Of a stretch of DNA of 64,000 bases, positions 12,901 through 21,908 are shown one piece after another; position 1 is the stretch's first letter; every line of letters begins with the position of its first letter. Under the pieces are notes generated by a model that was not told the DNA's origin, ran no database searches, and saw nothing but the letters and a program-made list of their open reading frames with translations. Position numbers and translations under genes: made by a program. The DNA comes from Ficedula albicollis (taxonomy: Eukaryota; Chordata; Aves; Passeriformes; Muscicapidae): positions 66,669,040-66,733,039 of the forward strand of contig NC_021675.1 of assembly GCF_000247815.1 (NCBI RefSeq). The letters are read 5' to 3'.

Positions 12901-15900
12901 TGGAGAGATGGCCAGGAAAGGCAGCATATTGCAGAGTGTAAATCTCTCCTTGAGAAAGGTTTAGAAAAATAGTATAGAGGTGATATAGGGGAGCTCCCTT
13001 ATGGGAGACAGGAGATGGGACTAGAGGAGACCCTTTCCTTGCTGGGTCAAGTTCCCCCTGGTGCAAAGGACCCTGTTATATAACCCCACTTTAAATTATC
13101 AAGCTTCATTTTACAGCTAATCCTGACAGCAGTAATATAAAGTTGTCCCAGACCCCAGTTCTCTGACGCAGAAGGATTTTTATCTGGCTTTCTGCAAGAG
13201 AATTTTTGAATTTTGAATTTGAATTTTCTCCAGTAGACAGCATAAAAAAAATTTCATCCTTCATGCAACACCTGCTATCAAGCCTTGAATGGACAGTGAG
13301 ACCATGAATCACAGGATGATTTGGCTTGGAAAGGACCTTACAGATCATCTCATTCCACCTGCCCTACCATAAGCAGGGACACCCTTCCACTAGACATGCA
13401 CCATCCCCTTTTTGTGAGCATTAGAGGTGCTTACACAGCAGGAAAACATTCATTTCTGGGGGAATGTCCTCCACAGTCTGAAATGTGCAGAAAAACCCTG
13501 TGAGCAAGCAAGGTGCATGATTTCAGCTATTAAAAATACACCCCATCCACAGACAATGAGTGTCCAGGCTGACCTCACCCGCAGAGCACGTTGGCTGTGC
13601 CGCATTCCCTGAGGTCAGGCACACTTGCCTGGGAGCAGCAGCACTCACAGCTGTGTGGAAAAAGTGCTAGGAATACATGGGAGATGGACAGCTTCCATCC
13701 TCAACAGCTGCTCTGACCTCCAGTCCTTCACCCTTCCAAAGAGCGGCAAACCTCACATTGTTTATAGTGACAACCGACTTAGGAGTCTAGCAAAGGCAAG
13801 GGAGGATTTTTATTAGACAAAGCCACTGTGGAAATGCTGTTTAAGATCCCTATTCTGGGAGCCTGGACTCAGACAGCACAGCAATGTGATTTGCACTGAC
13901 ATTAGCATTGCCTTTGGATGTGCCCCATGCCCCAGCTCTGGGTGCTGCTCAGACAGCTGCCCAAATCTGACTAGCTTCAATGTACAATAGCTTCAGTATA
14001 AGACTATAGAATAATAAATCAGAGCACAAATGCATCTGTAAACAGATAGGGGTAAATGGATCTGAAAACTATGAGTTTTCCTTCAATACTAAACTTTGAA
14101 GAGGATTTCTCAACTAGATGAATTTCAGATTCCTCAAAAGTCTGGTTGACCAGGTACAACTAAACTTTGAAGAGGATTTCTCAACTAGATAAATTTCAGA
14201 TTCCTCAAAAATCTGATTGACTAGGTATGGAAAAAAGGCAACAGGACAGTCCTACAGCCCTGACTCCAGTCTTTGCATCCTTCATTGCAATGTTGAGACT
14301 CTGCTTTTGATCTACTCCCAGAGGTCTTTCCTGGCTGCTGGCTCTGCTGTGTGTCTCCAGACCAGGCTCTTCCCAAAAATTCCCAGAGTCACGTGACTGT
14401 GGGCTGATTTCAGATTTCCTCATTTATGAAAAGGAAGGTCATGATAGCTAGAATAGCTGGGAAATGCAAATTTGAAGGGCTCAGAGAAGCAGAAGATGAA
14501 TGGTTGTGCTGGAGATCATGTTATATTTCAGTATCAAAGGAAGAAAGAGGAGGCAGCAAATTATGATCTCATTAGTGTTTTGCCATGTTCCTAGATGTGC
14601 TTCATGTCTCTAAATGTGTGGTGAAACACAAACTTCTTTGAGGTGTATGGGAAAACACATTTCCCAATCTGGGTGCAGCTGAAATCTGAGCTCAGCCATC
14701 TTAGGGTATGTGGAACTTATGGCAGCATTTCTCAGGGCAGGTAAAATTCCGGGATCTTTCCTATTCCACCCATCTCTCATTCAAGAGCCTCATTTCTCTC
14801 TAGCAGCTGCACTAAGAGCACCTGTTACTCACCATCTGGGCTTTCACAGCCTCTTTGGTATCTCATGAGACCTCTTAGTTGCAGGGTGAGTTCTGTCCCT
14901 TTTCCAGAGTGGAAGAATGGTGGGGAGAGTTGAGGAACCTAGTCGTGCATGTCAGAGGCACATGGCCACTACCCTGGTGGGCAACACTCTCACAGAAGTC
15001 AGCAGGACCTTTTGACCTGGAACTGGGACCACTGCAGCCCATCTCAGCATTGGCCAGGTCTGAGGGGCACAATGGTGTTTACAAACAGCAGTAGGAAGTG
15101 GTGATGTGGGAAGCATCCCACTAAGCTGATTTGGACCAAGAATTCTTTCAAACCATATACTTAGGCATGTGTGAGGCAGTGCATTTTCCTCATTGGTTTT
15201 CCTGCTGCTGTCCCCAGCCCTCTGCAGACATGGTGAAGGAGGTGATCCAGCTCTCCAAGGACACTCTGGAGAAGATCAACAAGGCACGCATGGAGGGAAA
15301 TTACCACGAGGTGAGTCCTGGTACTTGTGCTCTCTTGCTGCACACACACTGCCCAGGAAGGGAGGCCTTGTCCCCCCTCTGCATTCCTGATTTGTGGATG
15401 AAACAACTGCAAAGCACAACCATGCCTGAGGCATCCCGGACTAACTTCTTTTGTAGTGATGACACAAGGAGGTTCAGGTGACTTCCAGCACCTCTGGCTG
15501 ACACAGGTGTTGAACCCAGGGCTCCTGGGTGAAACTCATGAGTTACAGAGCAGCTGTAACAAGTCATCTCTGCCAGAAAGCCTCACAAAAAGAAGGACAG
15601 CGGGTTTGGGAGTGGAATAAGATGTCAGGAGTCTTTGTGTTGATCTCTTCAGTGCCTTGTGTTGCTCATTTGTTGGGTGCTGAGGATAGGCATGTGGTTT
15701 GGGTGAACCATGTTGCACCTTGGAGCTCAACCTACAAGGGCAATGGGTGACAGAGCTCAAGTAATTTCTTTTTTTCCCCCTCTTTTGCTCACTCAGAAAA
15801 TATTTAATTGTTTTCCTCAGACACCACTCCAGGTGGAGTAATGACCTCTGGATTTTAACTGTCTTTGGGAAAAGGTGAAGCCCCCTAGAAATCTGGACTC

Positions 15901-18900
15901 ATGTCTAGGTCAGGCATGGAACAGTGCACCTCTGTGCCTCCAGCCCCAAGGGGTCATTAAGAGTATTCCTTCCATTGAATATTTTCAGGAGGCTGGGTGG
16001 ATGGCATTGGAGTATAGGAGTCCTACAGGCACTTGGTATCTGACAATACCCAGCCTCCCAGAGTCTTTCTTCTCCTGAGCAGTAGACATCCCTTTTTCCT
16101 CACCAGTTTTATGAGTGTAACCCTGGGAGAGAAAGCTGTGCATGCCAATCATTTTCCTAGGCTGATGTTTCTCAACAAATCAAAGCACATCCTCTGTTCC
16201 CCAGCCTTCACAGAGGCTGGGAGTGATATGAACTCTGCAAACCACAGGGTTTTGGTGTGGCAACTTCAGGCCCAAAGGTGCTTGGACTCACCTTCCTCTC
16301 CCTGCTCCCTCCACGCTCAGGTTGTGAAGCTGTGCCGTGAGTGCCTGAAGAAACAGGAGCCTGTGCTGGGGGACACCAACATCTACCTGCTGAGGATCCT
16401 CAGCATTGCCTCCGAGGTGCTCTCCTACCTGCAGATGTTTGAGGAAGCAGCTGACTATGCCAAGAGGATGGTGGATGGCTACCTGTGCGTCTGTGCCCTA
16501 CTTCTGGCAGCTCTCTGTGCTCATGCCATGTGAAGCAGTGTGTTACGGGAATAATTTTCTTAGTCTGCTCCCATCAGGGCAGTGGTGGTGAAATTCATAT
16601 GGGGACCTTTTTGTACCACGAGACAGAGAGGGGTCCCTTCTTAAATGCATAAGGGCTCCCAGACACCCTGGTTCACTAAACTGGAATTGGCAAATGGTTT
16701 AGGAACATCTTCCCACTGGCCTTTTTGTTTTGTCTCTGAAGTGTCTCAGGGCTGCCCTGATAGCAAGACAAAAAGCCTGAATGCAGGAAAAGAGGCTGTG
16801 ACTGCAGGACATGGCCTGTTCCCTGCACCCTGCAGGAAGAGAGGTCAAAGAGAGCCATGCCAAATGGCTGTCACTCAAGTTATCCCCTCACTCCTGAATA
16901 GTACATGGATTTTGTCTTAGCTTATTATATAGTCCTGTGCTAAAAGCTTAGTGAGAATAAAGAAATTCAAGTTTAGTTCATATATATCCAGGGTAAACCT
17001 CACATTAAAATTATGTTCTTTATTATTACTGAGGTTTTATGACAGGACTGATGAATATTTAACAGAAGAAAAAAAAAATAAAAGGGAAAGAAAAATAATG
17101 GAAACTGTAGAGAAGAGAGAAAAGCCTAATTCATCATCTCATTCACTCTCCTGCTGAGGACATCTTGCACTCATTACTTGTCTTTTTGGTCAGTTCTCCC
17201 CAAAAGGCCTCTTATATTTTGTTCTTTTGCAGAGGGGTGACAGAGTCACCTCCCAGGCCTGACAAGCAACTTCATGTCCCAGCTCTGGCTGAGCTAATTG
17301 ACTGAGAGAAAATTCCTTCCCCTTTGTGTTCCTCAGTTTTTCAGACCATGATGAGGACCTTGGTAGTTTTCTTTCTTGCTTTAAGTGCCAATTCAAAATT
17401 CCAAAGAAGCCCTTGAGGACAGGTTTTCAGCTAAGCCCAAGCAGCTCTAACTCTGCTTCAGCTTTTAAAGTCAGATGTAGAGGTGAGGTTTCCTTTTTCC
17501 CAACTTAGGCACTGAAAATTCCCAGATGAAGGGATGTATTTGTAGAGGGTGAGATGAACATTTCTGGAATTTCTGGAATCACCTGTGTCTCTTCCTGCTT
17601 TGAAAAACTGATGATTGTTGCACTGTTACCCCACTAAGTGTGTCAAGTTAAGCTGGTGCCAGCTGAGCTGTAGGGTCAGATCTGTGTTCTGTTTGTGCCA
17701 AAATACTGACAGAGCATGGTGTTGTCTTGGCATGAGATGACAGAGCTTGGTTTTCTCTGAGCCAGGTGTTGAACTTTTCACACCCCACCTTTCACAGCTC
17801 GTGTCCCTGTACAGCTCTGTCCTTGAGTGATTTGTCCTTGCCCCTTTCTAAGAAGGGCACATTTCAGGGGCACTGACTGCAACGGGCTCTTCACCTGAGT
17901 AAACAATCCGCTCTTTGGAAAAAAAATATCATGTCAGTGACACTTTTGGGAACCCAGATTTCTCCTGAACTAAAATTACCCAATGTTTTTCCAGGAAAAT
18001 TTACCATCCCAACAACGCGCAGCTGGGGATGGCCGTGATGCGGGCAGGAGTGACTCACTGGCACGCTGGCCTCATTGAAGCTGGCCATGGCTTGATCTGT
18101 AAAGCTTATGCCATCCTCCTGATAACCCATGGACCTTCCCACCCAATCACCAAAGACCTGGAGGTAGGTTTCATCTCCTGTCTTGTCTCTGCTCTCTATC
18201 TGGGCAAGGTTGCAGTCAAGCCATAGAAACAACTGCCCGTAAGAGCTGAGAGATGTATTAAGTGCTGACTGCTTCTTACTGGGGCTTTATCTAGATTATG
18301 ATACATTCTGCTGGGAAATGCTTGCGCTTTCTTATTGGAAATTTTCATCCCTGAAAAACAGCTTTTATTCTGCATCAGAATATGCATGAGAAATGGCAGC
18401 TGAGCCCCTGAATCTTCTTTGAAATTGCTGTTCCAAAAGACAGAGCCCCCCATTCCTCCAACAGGCTGATTTCACTGCTCTCAGATGGATGTCACTGCAA
18501 TTTGAGTATATCAAATTACATGTGGTGGATGTGCCCAGTTTACCACCTGATTTTCTTTATTGGTGTCCATTCTTCTTTATTTACCACACCCCACTCCTCA
18601 GCAGCAGTGTACTTTTTTCTCAGAAGACTGACAGGTGGATTTCCTAGCTTAGAGTCAAGAGTGGAGATCCCAGGGAGTTACATCTGCTCAGATGTGAGGA
18701 ATTATTTCCAATTCCAGCTGGGGATTTATCGTTTCTTTAGCCCCTAATTCACTTCATGTGACCTGTTTGCTTTATGGCATTCTCCTTTATTATCCCCCCA
18801 AAATTACAGGATACCAGATAAAATCCTTTATTGATGTCTTGGTCCCCATATAGCAGAGCTATGACCTTTATTGGTGCAATTTTATATCTTCAGAAAAATG

Positions 18901-19747
18901 AATATCTACTACCTATAGCAAACTTGATGGCTGTTTCTATATGTGTAGCAAAGGATGAGACACAGCACCTCCATTTCTGTTTCTCTTCACATTTTAGGAA
19001 GAAAATAGTGGATATTTGGCACATCTCTGTGCTCCTAAACAAAGGGTTGATATACACACAGACAGGTGTAAAAATAGAATATTTTAGGTGTATCATAGAA
19101 TCCCTTCTGATCCTCAGCTAGAATGCAGCACTAGGAATGACTGCTGATAATGAATCCTGGGGTATAAAGGGTGCAACTGTGGGACTGAACAATCCTCTTC
19201 TCCCACTTGAGGTGACCCTCACCCCAGTGATGGGCCACCCCCAGAGCCAGGCCCAGGGTGTGGATGGGAAGTGCACTCATTTCCTGGCTCTGCACAGCAT
19301 CATCTCTAGGTCCTGTATCAATTTTGGGAGCATGAGGCTTCCCAGTAGCCTGTGGAAAAGCTGGATGCAGGAAAGGCTGATGCCTTCTTCAGTACACAGG
19401 CAAATGAGAGTGAGAAAGGAGCAGAATATCTGAGTCCAGTCAGCTTTGGTGGGACACCGAGGGCAAGGTGCCTCAGTCACTGCATGCCCAGGACATCCCC
19501 TGGGGACAGTGCCTGATACTGGCAGTGTTTGATTCCCTTGCTTCGAGGCCCTTGTGCCACAGGGTTTGTGACCTGCTGTGTCCCCCAGGTGATGCGTGTC
19601 CAGACGGAGATGGAGCTGCGCATGTTCCAGCAGAACGAGTTCATGTATTACAAGATGAGGGAAGCTGCCCTCAAGAACCAGAAGATCCAAGTCATGCCTG
19701 AGCCCAGCAATGAGAACGCACCAAGCCTCTTCCACAAAAAGGAATAA
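3812..19747 (+). CDS. SMYD1: SMYD1, SET and MYND domain lysine methyltransferase, 5'-partial (coding exons 2-10)
   Basis: Nine exons splice in frame: 3812-3988, 4581-4794, 6257-6387, 8134-8172, 10845-11037, 15218-15310, 16321-16484, 17995-18163 and 19589-19747 (stop TAA 19745-19747). They give about 445 residues that follow mammalian SMYD1 almost without gaps. In order they encode the MYND zinc finger, the rest of the split SET domain with the NHDCWPN signature, a post-SET CTCEHC, and a helical TPR-like C-terminal domain. SMYD1 (Bop) is a striated-muscle protein: a histone/protein lysine methyltransferase, a partner of skNAC, and a myosin chaperone working with Hsp90 and Unc45b in sarcomere assembly. 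The first coding exon (about 46 residues, N-terminal SET part) was not found between 1 and 3811; since exon 2 begins exactly where mammalian exon 2 does, it is probably upstream of the window. The gene ends tail-to-tail with FABP1. Identity comes from remembered family sequence and is very secure; exon borders rest on frame and GT-AG rules. Confidence 0.97.
4581..4794 (+). CDS. SMYD1: SMYD1 coding exon 3: SET-I region
   Basis: Acceptor CCAG at 4577-4580 and donor GTATGG at 4795. The exon starts [13 protein letters not shown] and ends ISHIFGV, matching the mammalian exon residue by residue in layout. It covers the segment after the MYND finger that leads back into the SET fold. The exon ends on a codon boundary. 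Confidence 0.95.
5094..5222 (+). repeat. Tandem duplication, 65-bp unit x2
   Basis: Copies start at 5094 and 5159 and differ at about three positions. They lie in the SMYD1 intron after exon 3. Confidence 0.9.
6257..6387 (+). CDS. SMYD1: SMYD1 coding exon 4: SET core with NHDC motif
   Basis: The exon begins [13 protein letters not shown] and ends FNNGK/N, with two bases of the last codon before GTGAGT. It contains [19 protein letters not shown], the SET catalytic signature. The NHD residues contact S-adenosylmethionine, and the cysteine of NHDC completes the post-SET zinc site in this family. Confidence 0.95.
6388..10844 (+). other. SMYD1 introns flanking cassette exon 5
   Basis: Two introns (6388-8133 and 8173-10844) around the 39-bp exon. 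I see a G9 run near 8977-8985 and a short degenerate AT-rich GAATTACA/TTACAA repeat at about 9644-9720. The rest appears to be unique sequence with no recognisable element. Confidence 0.5.
8134..8172 (+). CDS. SMYD1: SMYD1 coding exon 5: 39-bp cassette exon
   Basis: A 39-bp exon with CAG acceptor at 8131-8133 and GTGGGT donor. It encodes [12 protein letters not shown] plus shared codons at the borders. Its length is a multiple of three. In mammals and fish this 13-residue segment is alternatively spliced, giving the long and short SMYD1 isoforms; I infer the same here because the borders and length are preserved. Confidence 0.92.
10845..11037 (+). CDS. SMYD1: SMYD1 coding exon 6: end of SET and post-SET
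   Basis: The exon follows CCCCAG and ends before GTATGG. It encodes [19 protein letters not shown] and then [20 protein letters not shown] with CTCEHC. The tyrosine of the VSY segment and the aspartate-phenylalanine after it belong to the SET active-site pocket. CTCEHC is the post-SET zinc cluster. An LTR-like repeat begins about 80 bp into the following intron. Confidence 0.95.
11115..11620 (-). mobile_element. ERVL-like LTR fragment
   Basis: On the minus strand this stretch has a TATATAAA-like box (11181-11190) followed closely by AATAAA (11171-11176), the U3/R arrangement of an LTR. It has A/C-rich plus-strand composition unlike its surroundings. The text resembles LTRs of songbird ERVL elements as I remember them. 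Exact ends, TG/CA termini and target-site duplication were not identified; it may extend to about 11840. No retroviral coding sequence is seen. Confidence 0.5.
12028..12142 (+). repeat. T/G-rich low-complexity (TTTG)n-like tract
   Basis: Imperfect runs of TTTG, TTTTG and TTGG on the plus strand. A simple-sequence tract in a SMYD1 intron. Confidence 0.85.
13303..13397 (-). mobile_element. CR1 LINE 3' end fragment
   Basis: The segment begins ATGAATCACAGGATGATTTG and continues with GGAAAGGACC, GATCATCT and AGCAGGGACA, the reverse complement of the avian CR1 3' end with its ATTCTRTG-type terminus. It is divergent, hence old. Confidence 0.8.
14088..14228 (+). repeat. Tandem duplication, 71-bp unit x2
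   Basis: Copies start at 14088 and 14159, both opening ACTAAACTTTGAAGAGGATT, with about five mismatches in total. Confidence 0.9.
15218..15310 (+). CDS. SMYD1: SMYD1 coding exon 7: start of C-terminal helical domain
   Basis: A 93-bp exon of 31 whole codons from PSADMVKEV to EGNYHE, with acceptor CCCCAG at 15212-15217 and donor GTGAGT at 15311. It begins the TPR-like superhelical C-terminal domain that packs over the SET active site in SMYD proteins. The first four residues differ from mammals, the usual variable linker. Confidence 0.94.
16321..16484 (+). CDS. SMYD1: SMYD1 coding exon 8: TPR-like helices
   Basis: The exon runs from [18 protein letters not shown] to KRMVDGY, ending with two bases of a leucine codon before a GTGCGT donor. 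The donor lacks the usual purine at +4 but keeps GT and G at +5. The reading frame runs into intron sequence and meets a stop shortly after, which supports the splice position. Confidence 0.93.
17995..18163 (+). CDS. SMYD1: SMYD1 coding exon 9: TPR-like helices
   Basis: Acceptor CCAG at 17991-17994 and donor GTAGGT at 18164. It encodes [35 protein letters not shown] and [10 protein letters not shown], which match the mammalian C-terminal helices with few changes. This part of SMYD proteins resembles Hsp90-binding TPR repeats. Confidence 0.95.
19589..19747 (+). CDS. SMYD1: SMYD1 coding exon 10: C-terminus and stop
   Basis: Acceptor CCCCCAG ends at 19588. It encodes [19 protein letters not shown] through [13 protein letters not shown] and a TAA stop at 19745-19747. 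Mammalian SMYD1 ends in FHKKQ, so the C-terminus is complete. Confidence 0.96.
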   Translation: MMRVQTEMELRMFQQNEFMYYKMREAALKNQKIQVMPEPSNENAPSLFHKKE

Positions 19748-21807
19748 ACCTGGAGCTTGACACCAATTCATGCCTGCAGGGTAACATCACCTGTGGCACT
19801 TCCAAACACTGGGAATGTGATACAGCAATGTGATAAATCCACAAGGATTGTTTCCAGTGGCACAGGTCTGACAGCATGGACCTGCTGGGGGAGCATCCTG
19901 AAAACTCTTCTGAGGGCTTAAAGCAGAAGAGGTCCTGGCAGAAGCAACATCCCTTTTTCTATCACTAAGGCATTAAAAAATCAAAGCAAAAACCCCTGTT
20001 ATAAAATTATTTACATTTTTATTGGAAGCCTGTTTCTCTCTACATGTGCCCTGACTCTGAATTCCTTTGTTAAATTTTGATTGGTTTTTCCTAAGGGCTT
20101 CTACCACTTCCTTGGAATGACATAATTTCTTTCCAGTGTTGTCCATAGGATGATAGAAGTGGGAAGCCAGTTCCAAGAAATGTCATGTACACCTGTGGCC
20201 AATGAATGCAAACTAACCTAGACCCACAGGTGGTGTTTTGTGTTAAATTATATTTTTCTGGTGAATGATTTTGCAGCTGGCATACATGCAACATCAAACT
20301 GGGTCATTTGCAAGTGAGACTAACTGGAACCCCCACATCAAGATAAGTAAATTGAGACAAATTATTCTCCTTAGTTACAAATTAGAAAATGTCTGCAATG
20401 ATGGACATGCCAGAAGACAGTTGCTATAGTTTGGTGCACTGGCTGTTCTAACTGGACAAACAATTTTCAGGGAAGGGAATCCACACTTGTTGATTTTTAG
20501 GGTGACTTGGAGGCTTTGATGCCTTAAAACACCTGCCTTTTAACTTAGGTGTTTAATCAATTTTGCACTGAGGAAAAAAGGGATAGTCCATAGATCAATT
20601 GCCAGTGGACTGCCAACAGAACTAAGGAGAAGTCTAATGGCTAAAGTTGGATTCCTAGATTTAAAAAATGTATTTGTTTTGTGCCCATACGTCTTAAAAT
20701 TCAACTGACTTCCTGCAGACTTTCAGTGGCAGCCAGGAGAAGAAAAGGTTTATTCCATAATCCCTTACCTGCTTTTCAGCATAGTAGAAGAAAACAAAAA
20801 TTTGGTCTTTTCCTCTTTGACATTTCTCAGTGATTTTGCTGATATTTCTCCAGTTCTGAGTTCACTAAAGCCCAACATCTGCTTTTTAGGCACTGTTTAG
20901 CTAAGCCCTTCCATTTGTCTGTGAGGTGCCTCTGCTGCCCTGTGTGACAATCCATATTGGTTCAGTTCTTGGCATGAAGATCAATGTTGATCTGTGATAT
21001 GAGAGCCTTTCCTGGGCAGAGAGAAGTCCTGGCACTGGCCGTGGAAAAGGCAGATAAGAGGGAAGAGTTTCCTTTCCTGTGTGCAGCAGAAAAGCCCATT
21101 TGGCCTAAAGTGCCAAGCAAGATGACACTGGTGCTCCCTCTGTCTACACTGAGAACAACCAGCCCATCTCCTGCCAGGAGAAAAAAAAACTAAATTTCAC
21201 CCTGGAAGAAGTGTTCAATTCCAGTTCAACCCAATTTATCAGGTGCAGCTTGGGGTGAAACACACACTGGATACCTGAAGGCAGTTGTGACCCTCCTGCA
21301 GGTGGGGAGGAGTTGGGGATGGGGTGGCCAGAGCCAATAGGGCTGGATCCTACTGCAGAGGTGTGAGGATGAAGACAGCAGCTGGTAGCTCGTGCTGGTT
21401 TCTTTCCCAAGGCAGCTTTCCAAACAGGATCATTGGCACTTCCTTGACTCCACCTAAACCACCCCAAATTCTTTGGCCCAGCTGGTCACTCTTTCCATGT
21501 CTGTAGGGAAAGGGAACAGAGCCCTTTTCCTGGCCAGTGCTCCCCAGCCTAGATCAGCCATGGGTTCAGGACCCACTGGGGCATCCCCAGCAGGGTGCTG
21601 GCACTGTCCCCAGGAAAGGGCTGGAAGGACACTCATCGGCATATGTCACTCAGTGGCTCTGAGCCTGTGCCCTGCCTCAGCCCCCTTCCCCAGCATCAGC
21701 ACACCCTTGGCTCAGTTTGTTGCCCAATTCCATGAGCTTTGGAGGCTTGTGTCTATTTATAGTAGCAGTGAAGAGGTTGATGACAATGAAAAGGCTTCGA
21801 TAAAAAT
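19748..21807. other. SMYD1-FABP1 intergenic gap
   Basis: About 2 kb between the two convergent 3' ends. Apart from the candidate SMYD1 poly(A) signal, nothing recognisable was found. Confidence 0.55.
19972..19977 (+). terminator. Candidate SMYD1 poly(A) signal ATTAAA
   Basis: ATTAAA lies 225 bp past the SMYD1 stop, followed within about 35 bp by T-rich DNA. An AATAAA at 19743-19748 overlaps the stop codon and is less likely to be the functional signal. The real 3' end could lie further down. Confidence 0.35.
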
Positions 21808-21813
21808 TTTATT
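21808..21813 (-). terminator. FABP1 poly(A) signal AATAAA
   Basis: AATAAA on the minus strand, 45 bp beyond the FABP1 stop. It gives a short 3' UTR, as is usual for FABP genes. Confidence 0.75.
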
Positions 21814-21857
21814 TTAATGGACACATTTTACACGGTAAACTGGCATGTTCAAGATTT

Positions 21858-21908
21858 CTAGATTCTCTTGCTGACTCTCTTCAAGGTGAGGTCACCCATG
21901 GTCATTGT
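21858..21908 (-). CDS. FABP1: FABP1 exon 4 with stop
   Basis: The last exon encodes [16 protein letters not shown] and TAG after a TTTTTCAG acceptor. The arginine at the C-terminal strand is a fatty-acid contact in the family. It is too short to show as a stand-alone reading frame. Confidence 0.95.
   Translation of the reverse strand, partial: TMTMGDLTLKRVSKRI

Larger units (their letters stand above)
11621..15217 (+). other. SMYD1 intron 6, remainder
   Basis: Besides the T/G-rich low-complexity tract, a CR1 fragment and a 71-bp tandem duplication listed separately, this long intron shows no recognised element. Confidence 0.5.
15311..19588 (+). other. SMYD1 introns 7-9
   Basis: Introns 15311-16320, 16485-17994 and 18164-19588. 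I see no recognised repeat or RNA gene. A MEF2-like TAAAAATAG near 19068-19076 is noted, but single motifs of this kind are common. Confidence 0.45.
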